Source: CAYUTA01 sp964447605
Lineage (GTDB): Bacteria; Bacillota; Clostridia; Christensenellales; CAG-138
Assembly: GCA_964447605.1 (NCBI GenBank)
Contig: CAYUTA010000065.1
Location: 1 to 14,172 of the forward strand
Length of the DNA stretch: 14,172 nucleotides
Reading direction: 5' to 3'
Every line of letters begins with the position of its first letter. Positions within the stretch are counted from its first letter, which is position 1. The notes under the pieces are model-generated. The model saw only the letters and a program-made list of their open reading frames with translations, made no database searches and was not told the DNA's origin. The position numbers were made by a program, and so were the translations under genes. Positions 7,580 through 13,945 of the stretch are shown one piece after another.

Positions 7580-8845
7580 ATGCAAAAGATTTCTGATCGG
7601 GCAAGAGAACTGGTATGGCGCGCAGAGCGTGGTCTGACGGAGCCGTTTATGCGCGCGGAGTCCGTTGAAATGGTTGCTTCGCACCGTGTCCTTAATGCAT
7701 TTCAGGCCGAGCGCGTGAGTGCGCGGCACTTTGCACCGACGAACGGATACGGCTATGACGACATAGGACGCGATACGCTGGATCGTGTGTTTGCGCACGC
7801 TATGCAGGCTGAGGCCGCATTGGTGCGCCCACAGTTTGTCAACGGCACGCATGCGCTCTTTACGGCGTTAGCTGCGCTCTGCGAGCCTGGCGACGCAATC
7901 CTGTCTATTACCGGCAAACCATACGACACGCTTGAACAAGCCGTTGGAATCCGGGGCGAAGCGCCCAATTCGCTGGCGCGTTTTGGCGTAAAATTCCGCT
8001 CCGTGGCGCTGACCGAGCAGGGGGAGATCGATATTGACGCCGTTAAGCATGCGGTGGAGGCGGATATAAAGGTCGTCTATGCGCAGCGCTCGCGGGGATA
8101 CGCATGGCGGCCGGCGATCGGCGTGCGAAAATTGTGCGAGGCGATCGGGCAAGTGCGTAAGCTCATGCCGGACTGTGCAATCATTGTGGATAACTGTTAT
8201 GGCGAATTTACGGAGGTTGATGAGCCAACGGCCTGCGGCGCCGATATCATCGCCGGTTCCCTGATCAAGAATCCGGGCGGCGGACTGGCTCCCACGGGCG
8301 GTTACGTTGCAGGGAAGGAGGATTTGGTTGACCGGATTGCGCAGCGTCTGACTGTGCCGGGGATGGGCGCGGAGGTGGGCTCCTATGCCGGGGATTACCG
8401 CATGTTTTATCAGGGCCTGTTCCTTGCGCCGCACACAACCTGTCAATGCATCAAGGGCGCAATGCTGTTTGCAAAGGTATTGGAATCGATCGGATTGGAA
8501 ACGCTGCCATCAAGCGATGCGGTACGCTCGGACATCATTCAGGCAGTACGCTTTACCGGCGCGGACGGGTTGATTGCCTTTTGCCGCAGCATTCAGGCGG
8601 CGGCGCCGGTAGACAGCTTTGTTGTCCCGGAACCCTGGGATATGCCCGGCTATGCCGATCAGGTGATTATGGCCGCCGGAGCATTCGTACAGGGCGCGAC
8701 AACGGAACTGAGCGCGGACGGCCCCGTCAAGCCCCCGTATACGGCATACGTACAGGGCGCCCTGACCTATACGCATGCACGAATTGCGGCAATGCTGGCC
8801 TGCGACGCGCTGCTTCCCACTACATGGAACGCATCAGGCCAATGA
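7580..8845 (+). CDS. ynbB: YnbB-type PLP-dependent lyase (methionine gamma-lyase/aluminium-resistance family)
   Basis: A 421-aa fold-type I PLP enzyme of the Met_gamma_lyase family, long annotated as an aluminium resistance or cystathionine beta-lyase-like protein. The true substrate is not established. The likely PLP lysine is K230 in GSLIKNPGGG. IIVDNCYGEF just before it supplies the Asp that usually contacts the cofactor. GYGYDDIGRDTLDRVFA and FVNGTHAL are family hallmarks. AGGAGAGG at 7563-7570 precedes the ATG by 9 nt, 3 nt after the miaA stop. Bacillus ynbB also lies downstream of miaA. The last 26 nt overlap the end of lexA on the other strand, with no terminator visible, so the operon transcript probably reads into antisense of lexA. 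Confidence 0.92.
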   Translation: MQKISDRARELVWRAERGLTEPFMRAESVEMVASHRVLNAFQAERVSARHFAPTNGYGYDDIGRDTLDRVFAHAMQAEAALVRPQFVNGTHALFTALAALCEPGDAILSITGKPYDTLEQAVGIRGEAPNSLARFGVKFRSVALTEQGEIDIDAVKHAVEADIKVVYAQRSRGYAWRPAIGVRKLCEAIGQVRKLMPDCAIIVDNCYGEFTEVDEPTACGADIIAGSLIKNPGGGLAPTGGYVAGKEDLVDRIAQRLTVPGMGAEVGSYAGDYRMFYQGLFLAPHTTCQCIKGAMLFAKVLESIGLETLPSSDAVRSDIIQAVRFTGADGLIAFCRSIQAAAPVDSFVVPEPWDMPGYADQVIMAAGAFVQGATTELSADGPVKPPYTAYVQGALTYTHARIAAMLACDALLPTTWNASGQ

Positions 8846-9449
8846 CCTTCCCGGCGACCTCCAACTCCTCATAAGGGACGCGGATGGGCTCAAACAGGTC
8901 GTTTTCCGGCTGCAGGCGTGCGAAATCCGGCTCACGGTACAGGCGTTTCACTGTCGCACTCTCGCCTTGTACGCGCGCAACGACAACATCGCCATCCTCG
9001 CAGTGGCAGCCATGATTGACCACAATGATGTCTCCGTCGCAGATACCGGCGTTTATCATGCTCTCGCCCGTGACGCGCAGCATAAAAACCTCTTCGCGCC
9101 GACTGCCGTGCAGCAGGATTTCCGGCAGCGGAAACGAATCTTCAATGTTTTCAACAGCAAGGACCGGCATGCCGGCGGCAACCTGTCCGATGAGCGGAAT
9201 GGCGTCCGATGCGCAGCCGGGCTGTTTGAGGATGCCGTCGTCGACAATCTGTATGGAACGCTGTTTGCTTGGATTGCGCACAATCAGACCCTTGCGCTCC
9301 AGATTCTTCAGATGAACGTGCACCGTTGCCGTGGAGGTGAGGCCGACTGCCTCGCAAATTTCGCGCACGGAAGGGGGATATGCATGTTTCCTGGAATATG
9401 ATAAAATATAACGATAGATTTCCTGCTGTGGGTTTTCAAGCTTTTTCAA
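8820..9449 (-). CDS. lexA: SOS repressor LexA
   Basis: This is the SOS-response repressor; RecA-ssDNA triggers its self-cleavage. A winged-helix DNA-binding domain covers about residues 1-70 (PPSVREICEAVGLTSTATV). The cleavage bond is A92-G93 in VAAGMP. The S24-type protease domain has S130 in VTGESM and K168 in SATVKRL. At 209 aa the length is usual. The start is TTG at 9449, with GGAGG (9459-9463 as CCTCC on plus) 9 nt ahead; no in-frame ATG fits. It sits tail to tail with ynbB, overlapping by 26 nt, and is autoregulated through the SOS box at 9520-9535. Confidence 0.97.
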   Translation of the reverse strand: MKKLENPQQEIYRYILSYSRKHAYPPSVREICEAVGLTSTATVHVHLKNLERKGLIVRNPSKQRSIQIVDDGILKQPGCASDAIPLIGQVAAGMPVLAVENIEDSFPLPEILLHGSRREEVFMLRVTGESMINAGICDGDIIVVNHGCHCEDGDVVVARVQGESATVKRLYREPDFARLQPENDLFEPIRVPYEELEVAGKVIGLMRSM

Positions 9450-9494
9450 TGGGAAACGCCTCCGTTCTGCGGAAATTTACAAGGTCACGGAAGC

Positions 9495-9523
9495 AGTATA
9501 ACACAGGGCGGACGCAATTGCAA
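9495..9523 (-). promoter_or_regulatory. lexA promoter
   Basis: On the minus strand -35 TTGCAA (9518-9523) is separated by 17 nt from -10 TATACT (9495-9500). The -35 shares four bases with the SOS box, so LexA bound there would block RNA polymerase. Confidence 0.8.
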
Positions 9524-9535
9524 ACGTTTGTTTGC
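9520..9535. promoter_or_regulatory. LexA-binding SOS box
   Basis: GCAAAC-GTTT-GTTTGC is a perfect 6-bp inverted repeat with a 4-nt centre. Its core CAAACGTTTGTTTG matches most positions of the Bacillus-type box CGAAC-N4-GTTYG. It lies between lexA and the divergent Cys-rich gene and overlaps the lexA -35. Confidence 0.8.
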
Positions 9536-9566
9536 GATCGCTGGAAGCATGACGAGGGTAGATCAC

Positions 9567-9827
9567 ATGAAAGCATGTGTGCTTGAGCCAAAAGAATGCA
9601 TCAATTGCGGACGTTGCGACGACCGCTGCGAGCTTGATCCAAAAAAGCTTTGTGATAACTGTTTCCGGTGCCTGGAAGGGGGTGGTGCGGAATATCTCGA
9701 GATCCCGATTACCGGCATTTATACGGAAGACGACTATTTGACGGACGAGCCGCACCATCAAAAAATCAGCCGTATGCATGTACATACGCTTTCGGATCTG
9801 TATGACGGGCGCCGGCTGCGGCGCTAA
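9567..9827 (+). CDS. small eight-cysteine protein, putative Fe-S or zinc binding
   Basis: I do not recognise this 86-aa protein by name. All eight cysteines fall within the first 35 residues (4, 11, 14, 17, 21, 29, 32, 35). C11-C21 form CX2CX2CX3C and C29-C35 form CX2CX2C, which resembles a shortened bacterial 2[4Fe-4S] ferredoxin lacking the last cysteine of the second motif, with C4 as a possible substitute. Zinc binding is an alternative. The remainder is acidic (EIPITGIYTEDDYL) with a basic end (RRLRR). GAGGG at 9554-9558 lies 8 nt before ATG 9567; the frame is open further upstream, but that would run through the SOS box. It is divergent from lexA with 117 nt between the start codons, so SOS control is possible but unproven. 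Confidence 0.75.
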   Translation: MKACVLEPKECINCGRCDDRCELDPKKLCDNCFRCLEGGGAEYLEIPITGIYTEDDYLTDEPHHQKISRMHVHTLSDLYDGRRLRR

Positions 9828-9877
9828 ATCATACGGCGGCCTGCCTTAACTTAACATAGCCGGAGCAATACCGAGGC

Positions 9878-10957
9878 TCAATCATCGCGCAGCTTAATCA
9901 TCCTTGCGGCCCTGCGCTTGTTCTCTTCTGAAGCGTCGGCGTAATGCTTTCGCGTGGTGTTCACATCCTTGTGCCCAAGCACATCGGCAACCAGATAAAT
10001 ATCCTGTGTTTCATGATAAAGCATGGTACCATAGGTGCTGCGCAGCTTATGCGGCGTAATTTTTTTAAGCGGAGCGACGACGGCCGCGTATTTTTTGACC
10101 AGATATTCCACGCTGCGGACGCTCATGCGCTTCATCTGTATGGATAAAAACAGCGCGTTCTCGTGACCGTCCACTGCGATTTGCTGAACACGCCAATCGT
10201 AGTAGGCCTTCAACGCATCGTGCACCTCGTCGCCAAAAGAAAGGATGTCCTGCGAGCCGCCTTTGCGTGTCACAAGGAAGGAATTGTTTTCAAAATCAAG
10301 GTCTTCCAAATCGATGCCGACCAGCTCGCTGATGCGGATACCGGTTCCAAGAAACAGCGTTAAAATTGCAACATCACGCGTGCGGGTGATCAAATGAAAC
10401 CGCTTCTGCCGGTCGGTCAGTCCGTCGCCGCGCTCCGCCATATCCAGCAAATTTGCCACCTCGTTCGGTTCAAGACGGATAATCGCTTTATCATGCAGCT
10501 TTGGTGCATCCACAAGTGCGGCTACGTTGGAAGGTATCATTTCCTGCTTGAAAAAATATTTGAAAAACGCACGCAGCGAAGAAAGTTTACGCGCCTTTGC
10601 ACGCTCGTTATTGACCAGCTCTCTGTCGTCTTTATAATACAGACTCATGTCCTCTAAAAACAGTTCGATATCACCCCGCCGAACTTTTGCAAGCGCGGAT
10701 ACCTGGAGAGAAGGGATGTCCTGATCGGCAAACAGTTCCGGCCGACCGGCTGCATATTGAAAGAAGCTGCGCAAATCGATTGCATAGGCATATCGCGTCA
10801 GTACGGAAGTGCTGTTGTCAATGCTTCGAAAAAAGGAACCGCAAAAGGCGGGGAGTTCCTTGAGCACAGCGCGCGTTTTTTGCGTATATAGTTTTTGCTT
10901 TTGACTTTGAAATGCATTTTTCTGCAAACGGATTACCTCCAATTTTAACTTTGCCAT
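9878..10957 (-). CDS. tyrosine recombinase, XerS/XerD-like
   Basis: A 359-aa site-specific recombinase. The core-binding domain (about 30-155) is followed by a catalytic domain with all expected residues: R208 (GTGIRISEL), K232 (TRKGG), H303 and R306 (HKLR), H329 (LGHKD) and nucleophile Y339 (HYAD). The long N-terminal part and the charged insert before the first Arg (about 175-190) recall the single-recombinase XerS of streptococci more than the ~300-aa XerC/XerD, but this is by eye. I choose ATG 10957 because GAGGAAA lies just ahead; an in-frame ATG at 11011 falls inside the promoter palindrome. No phage or transposon genes surround it, so a housekeeping role (dimer resolution) is plausible. 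Only 50 nt separate its end from the converging Cys-rich gene, and I see no terminator there. Confidence 0.9.
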   Translation of the reverse strand: MAKLKLEVIRLQKNAFQSQKQKLYTQKTRAVLKELPAFCGSFFRSIDNSTSVLTRYAYAIDLRSFFQYAAGRPELFADQDIPSLQVSALAKVRRGDIELFLEDMSLYYKDDRELVNNERAKARKLSSLRAFFKYFFKQEMIPSNVAALVDAPKLHDKAIIRLEPNEVANLLDMAERGDGLTDRQKRFHLITRTRDVAILTLFLGTGIRISELVGIDLEDLDFENNSFLVTRKGGSQDILSFGDEVHDALKAYYDWRVQQIAVDGHENALFLSIQMKRMSVRSVEYLVKKYAAVVAPLKKITPHKLRSTYGTMLYHETQDIYLVADVLGHKDVNTTRKHYADASEENKRRAARMIKLRDD

Positions 10958-11001
10958 AGCTTTCCTCAAAAGTTCTGCACGAGGGAAGAATGCTAATAAA
11001 A

Positions 11002-11030
11002 ATGATACCATAACTTTGCGTTAAAGACAA
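11002..11030 (-). promoter_or_regulatory. promoter of the tyrosine recombinase gene
   Basis: On the minus strand -35 TTGTCT (11025-11030) is followed by a 17-nt spacer and an extended -10, TGG-TATCAT (hexamer 11002-11007). The spacer coincides almost exactly with one arm of the inverted repeat at 11008-11049. The leader would be about 38 nt. Confidence 0.6.
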
Positions 11031-11049
11031 GTTTAACGCAAAGTTATGG
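11008..11049. repeat. perfect 18-bp inverted repeat with 6-nt centre
   Basis: CCATAACTTTGCGTTAAA and its exact reverse complement flank GACAAG. Each arm also contains its own dyad, TAAC-N5-GTTA (11011-11023 and 11034-11046), with centres 23 bp apart. It lies 22 nt beyond the rnhA stop and 50 nt before the recombinase ATG. It could be a composite operator, a recombination site or, less likely, the rnhA terminator: the stem has only 6 G/C pairs and the following T-run is offset by 4 nt. Confidence 0.9.
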
Positions 11050-11071
11050 GCAAAAATAACCATTATAGGTA

Positions 11072-11515
11072 TTAGGTTCGTCGGCTGGCTTTTATCGCAG
11101 ACCGGGCAAGCTGGTCGCAGCGATTATTCTTTACATTGTCGGAATGGCCTTTAACTTTATGGAACGTAATGCGGTGCGTATGGGAAAAGCCAAGCAGTTC
11201 CAGCCATAGATCCTGATTTTCAACAGGTTTGCCGGATGCCGTCTTCCAGTTTTTTTTAACCCATCCATTGATCCATCCCTGATTGAATGCGTTGCACAGA
11301 TACGCGCTGTCCGTATACATCCGGATTTCACATGGTTCCGTGAGCGCCTGCATGGCCCGGATTGCCGCAGTCAGTTCCATCCGGTTGTTGGTTGTGTTCG
11401 GTTCATAACCGGCCAATTCTTTTTCTGCGCCACGATAACTTAAAATCACACCCCAACCGCCCGGTCCCGGATTGCCTGAACATGCCCCATCCGTATAGAC
11501 CTCGATCCTTTTCAT
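11072..11515 (-). CDS. rnhA: ribonuclease HI
   Basis: Cleaves the RNA strand of RNA:DNA hybrids (R-loops, Okazaki primers, misincorporated ribonucleotides). The active-site acids are D9 (YTDGACSGNPGPGG), E47 (NNRMEL), D69 (YTDSAY) and D134 (NRCDQLA), with H124 in KGHSDN. The basic handle GWINGWVKKNW identifies the HI type. The length is 147 aa, as in E. coli. Its ATG lies 3 nt after the proC stop and no good Shine-Dalgarno sequence precedes it (the upstream sequence is AT-rich), so translation probably depends on coupling to proC. Confidence 0.97.
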   Translation of the reverse strand: MKRIEVYTDGACSGNPGPGGWGVILSYRGAEKELAGYEPNTTNNRMELTAAIRAMQALTEPCEIRMYTDSAYLCNAFNQGWINGWVKKNWKTASGKPVENQDLWLELLGFSHTHRITFHKVKGHSDNVKNNRCDQLARSAIKASRRT

Positions 11516-11518
11516 ATA

Positions 11519-12325
11519 TTATATACTTTTACTCATTTCCTTAGATTTCTTTGTGCAAGCCTCCACTGCCTCAATAACTGCGCCGCGGAACCCGCATTTT
11601 TCAAGCTTTGCTACCGCGTCGATGGTCGTCCCGCCCGGCGAGCATACCCTGTCCTTTAATTCGCCTGGATGACAGCCGGTTTCCAGAACCATTTTTGCCG
11701 ACCCAAGCAAGGTTTGCGCGGCCAAAGTGTACGCTATGCTGCGTGGTAATCCCTGTTGAACACCTGCATCGGCCAAGGCTTCTATAAACAAGAACACATA
11801 TGCCGGGCCGCTGCCGGACAGGCCGGTGACCGCATCCATCAAAGCCGCATCGATAGACGTTACGCGACCGACCGCAGAAAACAGCGATGTGGCAAACAGC
11901 TTTTCCGTTTCCGTCAATGTATCTCCTTTTTCAAACACAACCATGCCGTCCCCGACCATTGCGGGCGTATTTGGCATTGCACGCAGAATCCGCGCGTCCT
12001 GCGGAAGATTATCGGACAGCCGCTCGCAGCTCCATCCGGCAATGATGGAGATGACCGCTTTTTCATGAAACAGCGCGCGATGCTGGTCCAGCAAATCGCC
12101 TATCACATTCGGCTTCACCGCCAACAGAATCATTTCACAGCCGACAATCAGCGGCGGCAGCGCATCGAACGCGGCAACGCAAAGTTCTGCTGACAGCGCC
12201 GCTGTTTTTTTGACGTTGGTATCAAATATCGCGACATGATCCGGGCGAATTGCGCCGCCCTTCAGCACGCCGCGCAAAATCGCCTCACCCATATTGCCTA
12301 CGCCAAGAATTCCAAGCGGATACAT
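11519..12325 (-). CDS. proC: pyrroline-5-carboxylate reductase ProC
   Basis: Catalyses the last step of proline synthesis, NAD(P)H-dependent reduction of pyrroline-5-carboxylate. The N-terminal Rossmann fold has GVGNMG (residues 8-13) and AVKP. MPNTPA and the C-terminal dimerisation signature GLSGSGPAYVFLFIEAL and CSPGGTTIDAV are all intact. The start at ATG 12325 (268 aa) places the Rossmann motif at its usual distance; a longer frame begins at 12361 but adds an untypical leader. The ribosome site is a weak purine-rich GAGAG stretch. It heads an operon with rnhA, from the promoter at 12460-12488, with a leader of about 128 nt. Confidence 0.96.
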   Translation of the reverse strand: MYPLGILGVGNMGEAILRGVLKGGAIRPDHVAIFDTNVKKTAALSAELCVAAFDALPPLIVGCEMILLAVKPNVIGDLLDQHRALFHEKAVISIIAGWSCERLSDNLPQDARILRAMPNTPAMVGDGMVVFEKGDTLTETEKLFATSLFSAVGRVTSIDAALMDAVTGLSGSGPAYVFLFIEALADAGVQQGLPRSIAYTLAAQTLLGSAKMVLETGCHPGELKDRVCSPGGTTIDAVAKLEKCGFRGAVIEAVEACTKKSKEMSKSI

Positions 12326-12459
12326 GATTCGTCTCTCTTTTCTCTCATTATTTAATGGCATCAGTGGTATTTATCCGCCGTCAATTTTGATTACCGGAGG
12401 CGGCGAAAAAAATGGGGCGCTTGCAATCCGCCGAGGCGTATCATGGCCGCCATGTGAAT

Positions 12460-12488
12460 AGTATACCATAGTTCCGCCACCGGTACAA
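12460..12488 (-). promoter_or_regulatory. promoter of proC-rnhA
   Basis: On the minus strand TTGTAC (12483-12488), a 17-nt spacer, then extended -10 TGG-TATACT (hexamer 12460-12465). Start near 12453, which gives a leader of about 128 nt. Confidence 0.75.
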
Positions 12489-12499
12489 TGCGACGGCTA

Positions 12500-12527
12500 C
12501 TTTAAAGCACATTCTTCTTTAAAGCAC
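12500..12527. repeat. 11-bp direct repeat CTTTAAAGCAC
   Basis: Two exact copies (12500-12510 and 12517-12527) are separated by 6 nt, each containing the palindrome CTTTAAAG. They lie just upstream of the proC -35 and mark the edge of the structured block that follows. The function is unknown. Confidence 0.85.
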
Positions 12528-12760
12528 CCCAGTTCCACGCGGGTCGTTTGTTGTAGGATCGCTCTGAGGAAGCGATTTGAGTTATTCCATCAAAGTATTT
12601 TCCTGATATGGACCACGCAGAAGCGGTCCCTCTCCCTCTGCGCCTGCGGGCGCACCCCGCAAAGCCTGCTCGCATCGGCGAAGGGCCAGTAAACGAGCCC
12701 TTCAGCGCCAATTTGATCACTGCCGACTTTTTGCGGAGAGGCGGAGCGACGGAGTGTGAC
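12528..12760. other. non-coding block of consecutive stem-loops
   Basis: No convincing gene is present here. Four perfect inverted repeats occur in sequence: ATCGCT/AGCGAT (12558-12576), GGACC/GGTCC (12610-12629), TGCGCC/GGCGCA around a 4-nt loop (12639-12654), and GAAGGGC/GCCCTTC (12680-12703), the last lengthened by GGC/GCC with a 3-nt bulge. Open frames cross it on both strands but have Arg/Pro-rich, low-information translations. It may be a dispersed intergenic repeat or an untranslated RNA. Confidence 0.5.
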
Positions 12761-12794
12761 AAAAAATCCGGCAGCACCGAAGTGTTGCCGGATT
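12761..12794 (-). terminator. rho-independent terminator of tRNA-Trp
   Basis: On the minus strand a 13-bp stem (one G-T pair) is closed by C(TTCG)G, a very stable tetraloop, and followed by six T. It lies about 28 nt beyond the tRNA 3' end. Confidence 0.92.
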
Positions 12795-12800
12795 GTGAGT

Positions 12801-12817
12801 GGAGCGCAGTCCGCTCC
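12801..12817 (-). other. small hairpin between tRNA-Trp and its terminator
   Basis: GGAGCG and CGCTCC pair around a 5-nt loop, 4 nt beyond the CCA end. It has no T-run, so it is not a terminator; it may help 3' processing of the precursor. Confidence 0.6.
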
Positions 12818-12821
12818 GACA

Positions 12822-12895
12822 TGGCAGGGGCAGAAGGACTCGAACCCTCAAGAACGGTTTTGGAGACCGCTATGTTACCATTACATCATGCCCCT
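12822..12895 (-). tRNA. tRNA-Trp (CCA)
   Basis: The acceptor pairs AGGGGCA with TGCCCCT, then G73 and encoded CCA. The anticodon stem GCGGT/ACCGT encloses CTCCAAA, anticodon CCA. A36-A37-A38 is the MiaA recognition motif, so this tRNA is an expected substrate of the MiaA and MiaB encoded in this window. Confidence 0.96.
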
Positions 12896-12911
12896 GCGAC
12901 ACAACGGATTT

Positions 12912-12940
12912 ATTATAGCACCCGCGTTTGTCAGTGTCAA
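12912..12940 (-). promoter_or_regulatory. consensus promoter of tRNA-Trp
   Basis: On the minus strand TTGACA (12935-12940), 17 nt, then TGC-TATAAT (hexamer 12912-12917): both hexamers are perfect, the spacing is optimal and the -10 is extended. The TGA inside the -35 is the stop codon of the upstream dipeptidase gene. Confidence 0.9.
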
Positions 12941-13863
12941 ACAAATTGCACAATATAGTCATGCAAGTTCCAATAGGCGATCCGGGCAATTTCTTCATTG
13001 TGAAAGCCCGCCCGCTCGAGTGCGCGTATCAATACCGGGAAGTCACGGCTCGTTTGCAGGTCTATCGGATATTGCTGCATGCCGTCGAAATCGGAACCGA
13101 TTGCGCAGCATGGAATGCCGCCGACCTCCGCCACATGGCAGATATGCCGGACAATGTCGTCAATACAGGCCTTTCGCCGGGACGTCAGCTGCTCGTAATA
13201 AAAATTGACGCCAATGGTGCCCCCACGCTCCGCAATGGCGCGGATATGCGCATCCTTCAACGAGCGCGGACTGTCATATACGGCGCGTGCATTGGAATGA
13301 GAGGCAAATACCGGTCTGGTTGCGCGGCTCAGCACGTCGTCAATGCCATGATCGCTTAGATGCGAAACATCAATGGCCATCCCGATCCGGCACATTTCAT
13401 CAATGATATCGCGCCCGACCGACGTTAGCCCCCTTTTGTTACGCGCAAGCGCCGCGCCGGAAAGCTCGTTTGCCTCGTTCCAGGTCAGCGTCATAGCGCG
13501 AACGCCGAGGCGATAGAGCATGCGCAAAACCGCCATGCTGCCATCAGCCGCCTCACCGCCCTCAACGGTCAGCACCGTGGCGATCTTGCCGCTTTCAGGC
13601 GTAAAATCCTTTGTCAGGCGGGTAAACTGCGGATACGTTTGCAGCATGCGCTCATAAGCGTCGATCATCGCCATGCATTGATGCAGCGGTTGTGTGCGCA
13701 GCGTAGTGTCGATCCAGCAGGCAAAAAACTGCAATGCAACATGACCGGAAGCCATGTCGTCAAGCGTCATGGTCTGCCCGCGGTGCCGTTTTGCCATGCT
13801 GTATCCGGCCTGTACCGCGCCATACAGATAATCGCAGTGGCCGTCGGCAATCGGAAAAATCAT
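12937..13863 (-). CDS. membrane-dipeptidase family (peptidase M19) protein
   Basis: A zinc dipeptidase of the renal dipeptidase (M19) family, 308 aa, expected to cleave dipeptides; the exact substrate is unknown. The binuclear metal ligands are visible: H9 and D11 (DGHCD), E101 (VEGGE), H168 (DVSHLSD), H189 (ASHSNARAV) and D258 (GSDFDG). There is no signal peptide or membrane anchor, so it is cytoplasmic. GGGAGG six nt before ATG 13863 fixes the start; an upstream in-frame ATG at 13917 would lie in the terminator hairpin. Its stop codon overlaps the tRNA-Trp -35. I see no clear promoter in the 82 nt upstream, so it may depend on readthrough from rny. Confidence 0.94.
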   Translation of the reverse strand: MIFPIADGHCDYLYGAVQAGYSMAKRHRGQTMTLDDMASGHVALQFFACWIDTTLRTQPLHQCMAMIDAYERMLQTYPQFTRLTKDFTPESGKIATVLTVEGGEAADGSMAVLRMLYRLGVRAMTLTWNEANELSGAALARNKRGLTSVGRDIIDEMCRIGMAIDVSHLSDHGIDDVLSRATRPVFASHSNARAVYDSPRSLKDAHIRAIAERGGTIGVNFYYEQLTSRRKACIDDIVRHICHVAEVGGIPCCAIGSDFDGMQQYPIDLQTSRDFPVLIRALERAGFHNEEIARIAYWNLHDYIVQFV

Positions 13864-13896
13864 TTTGTCCTCCCGATAAAGAAGTTTTTGCATACA

Positions 13897-13924
13897 AAAG
13901 GATATGCAAAGAGGCATATCCTTT
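13897..13924 (-). terminator. hairpin terminator after rny
   Basis: AAAGGATATGC and GCATATCCTTT form a perfect 11-bp stem with a 6-nt loop, 22 nt beyond the RNase Y stop. On the minus strand the right arm runs into TTTTG, a short U-tract, so termination may be partial and let the dipeptidase gene be read. Confidence 0.65.
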
Positions 13925-13945
13925 ATGGTTCATTTCAGCTTGACT

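Noticed and set aside
9534..9541. GCGATCGC palindrome next to the SOS box
   Set aside because: Such 8-bp palindromes arise easily in sequence of this composition, and no second copy or promoter alignment gives it a role.
9828..9877. Possible bidirectional terminator between the Cys-rich gene and the recombinase gene
   Set aside because: Only 4-bp pairings are found and there is no T-run on either strand.
9878..10957. Tyrosine recombinase as sign of a mobile element or prophage
   Set aside because: All neighbours are core genes, there are no attachment repeats at the tRNA genes and no other element genes.
12406..12449. Possible attenuator in the proC leader (short GGCG/CGCC pairing followed by seven T)
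   Set aside because: The best stem I find is only 4 bp with a long loop, and no leader peptide or alternative pairing is clear.
12502..12822. 106-aa minus-strand frame and an overlapping plus-strand frame (12608-12958)
   Set aside because: The translations are Arg/Pro/Ser-rich, cross the tRNA-Trp terminator or the tRNA itself, and have no ribosome site; the sequence is better explained by stem-loops.
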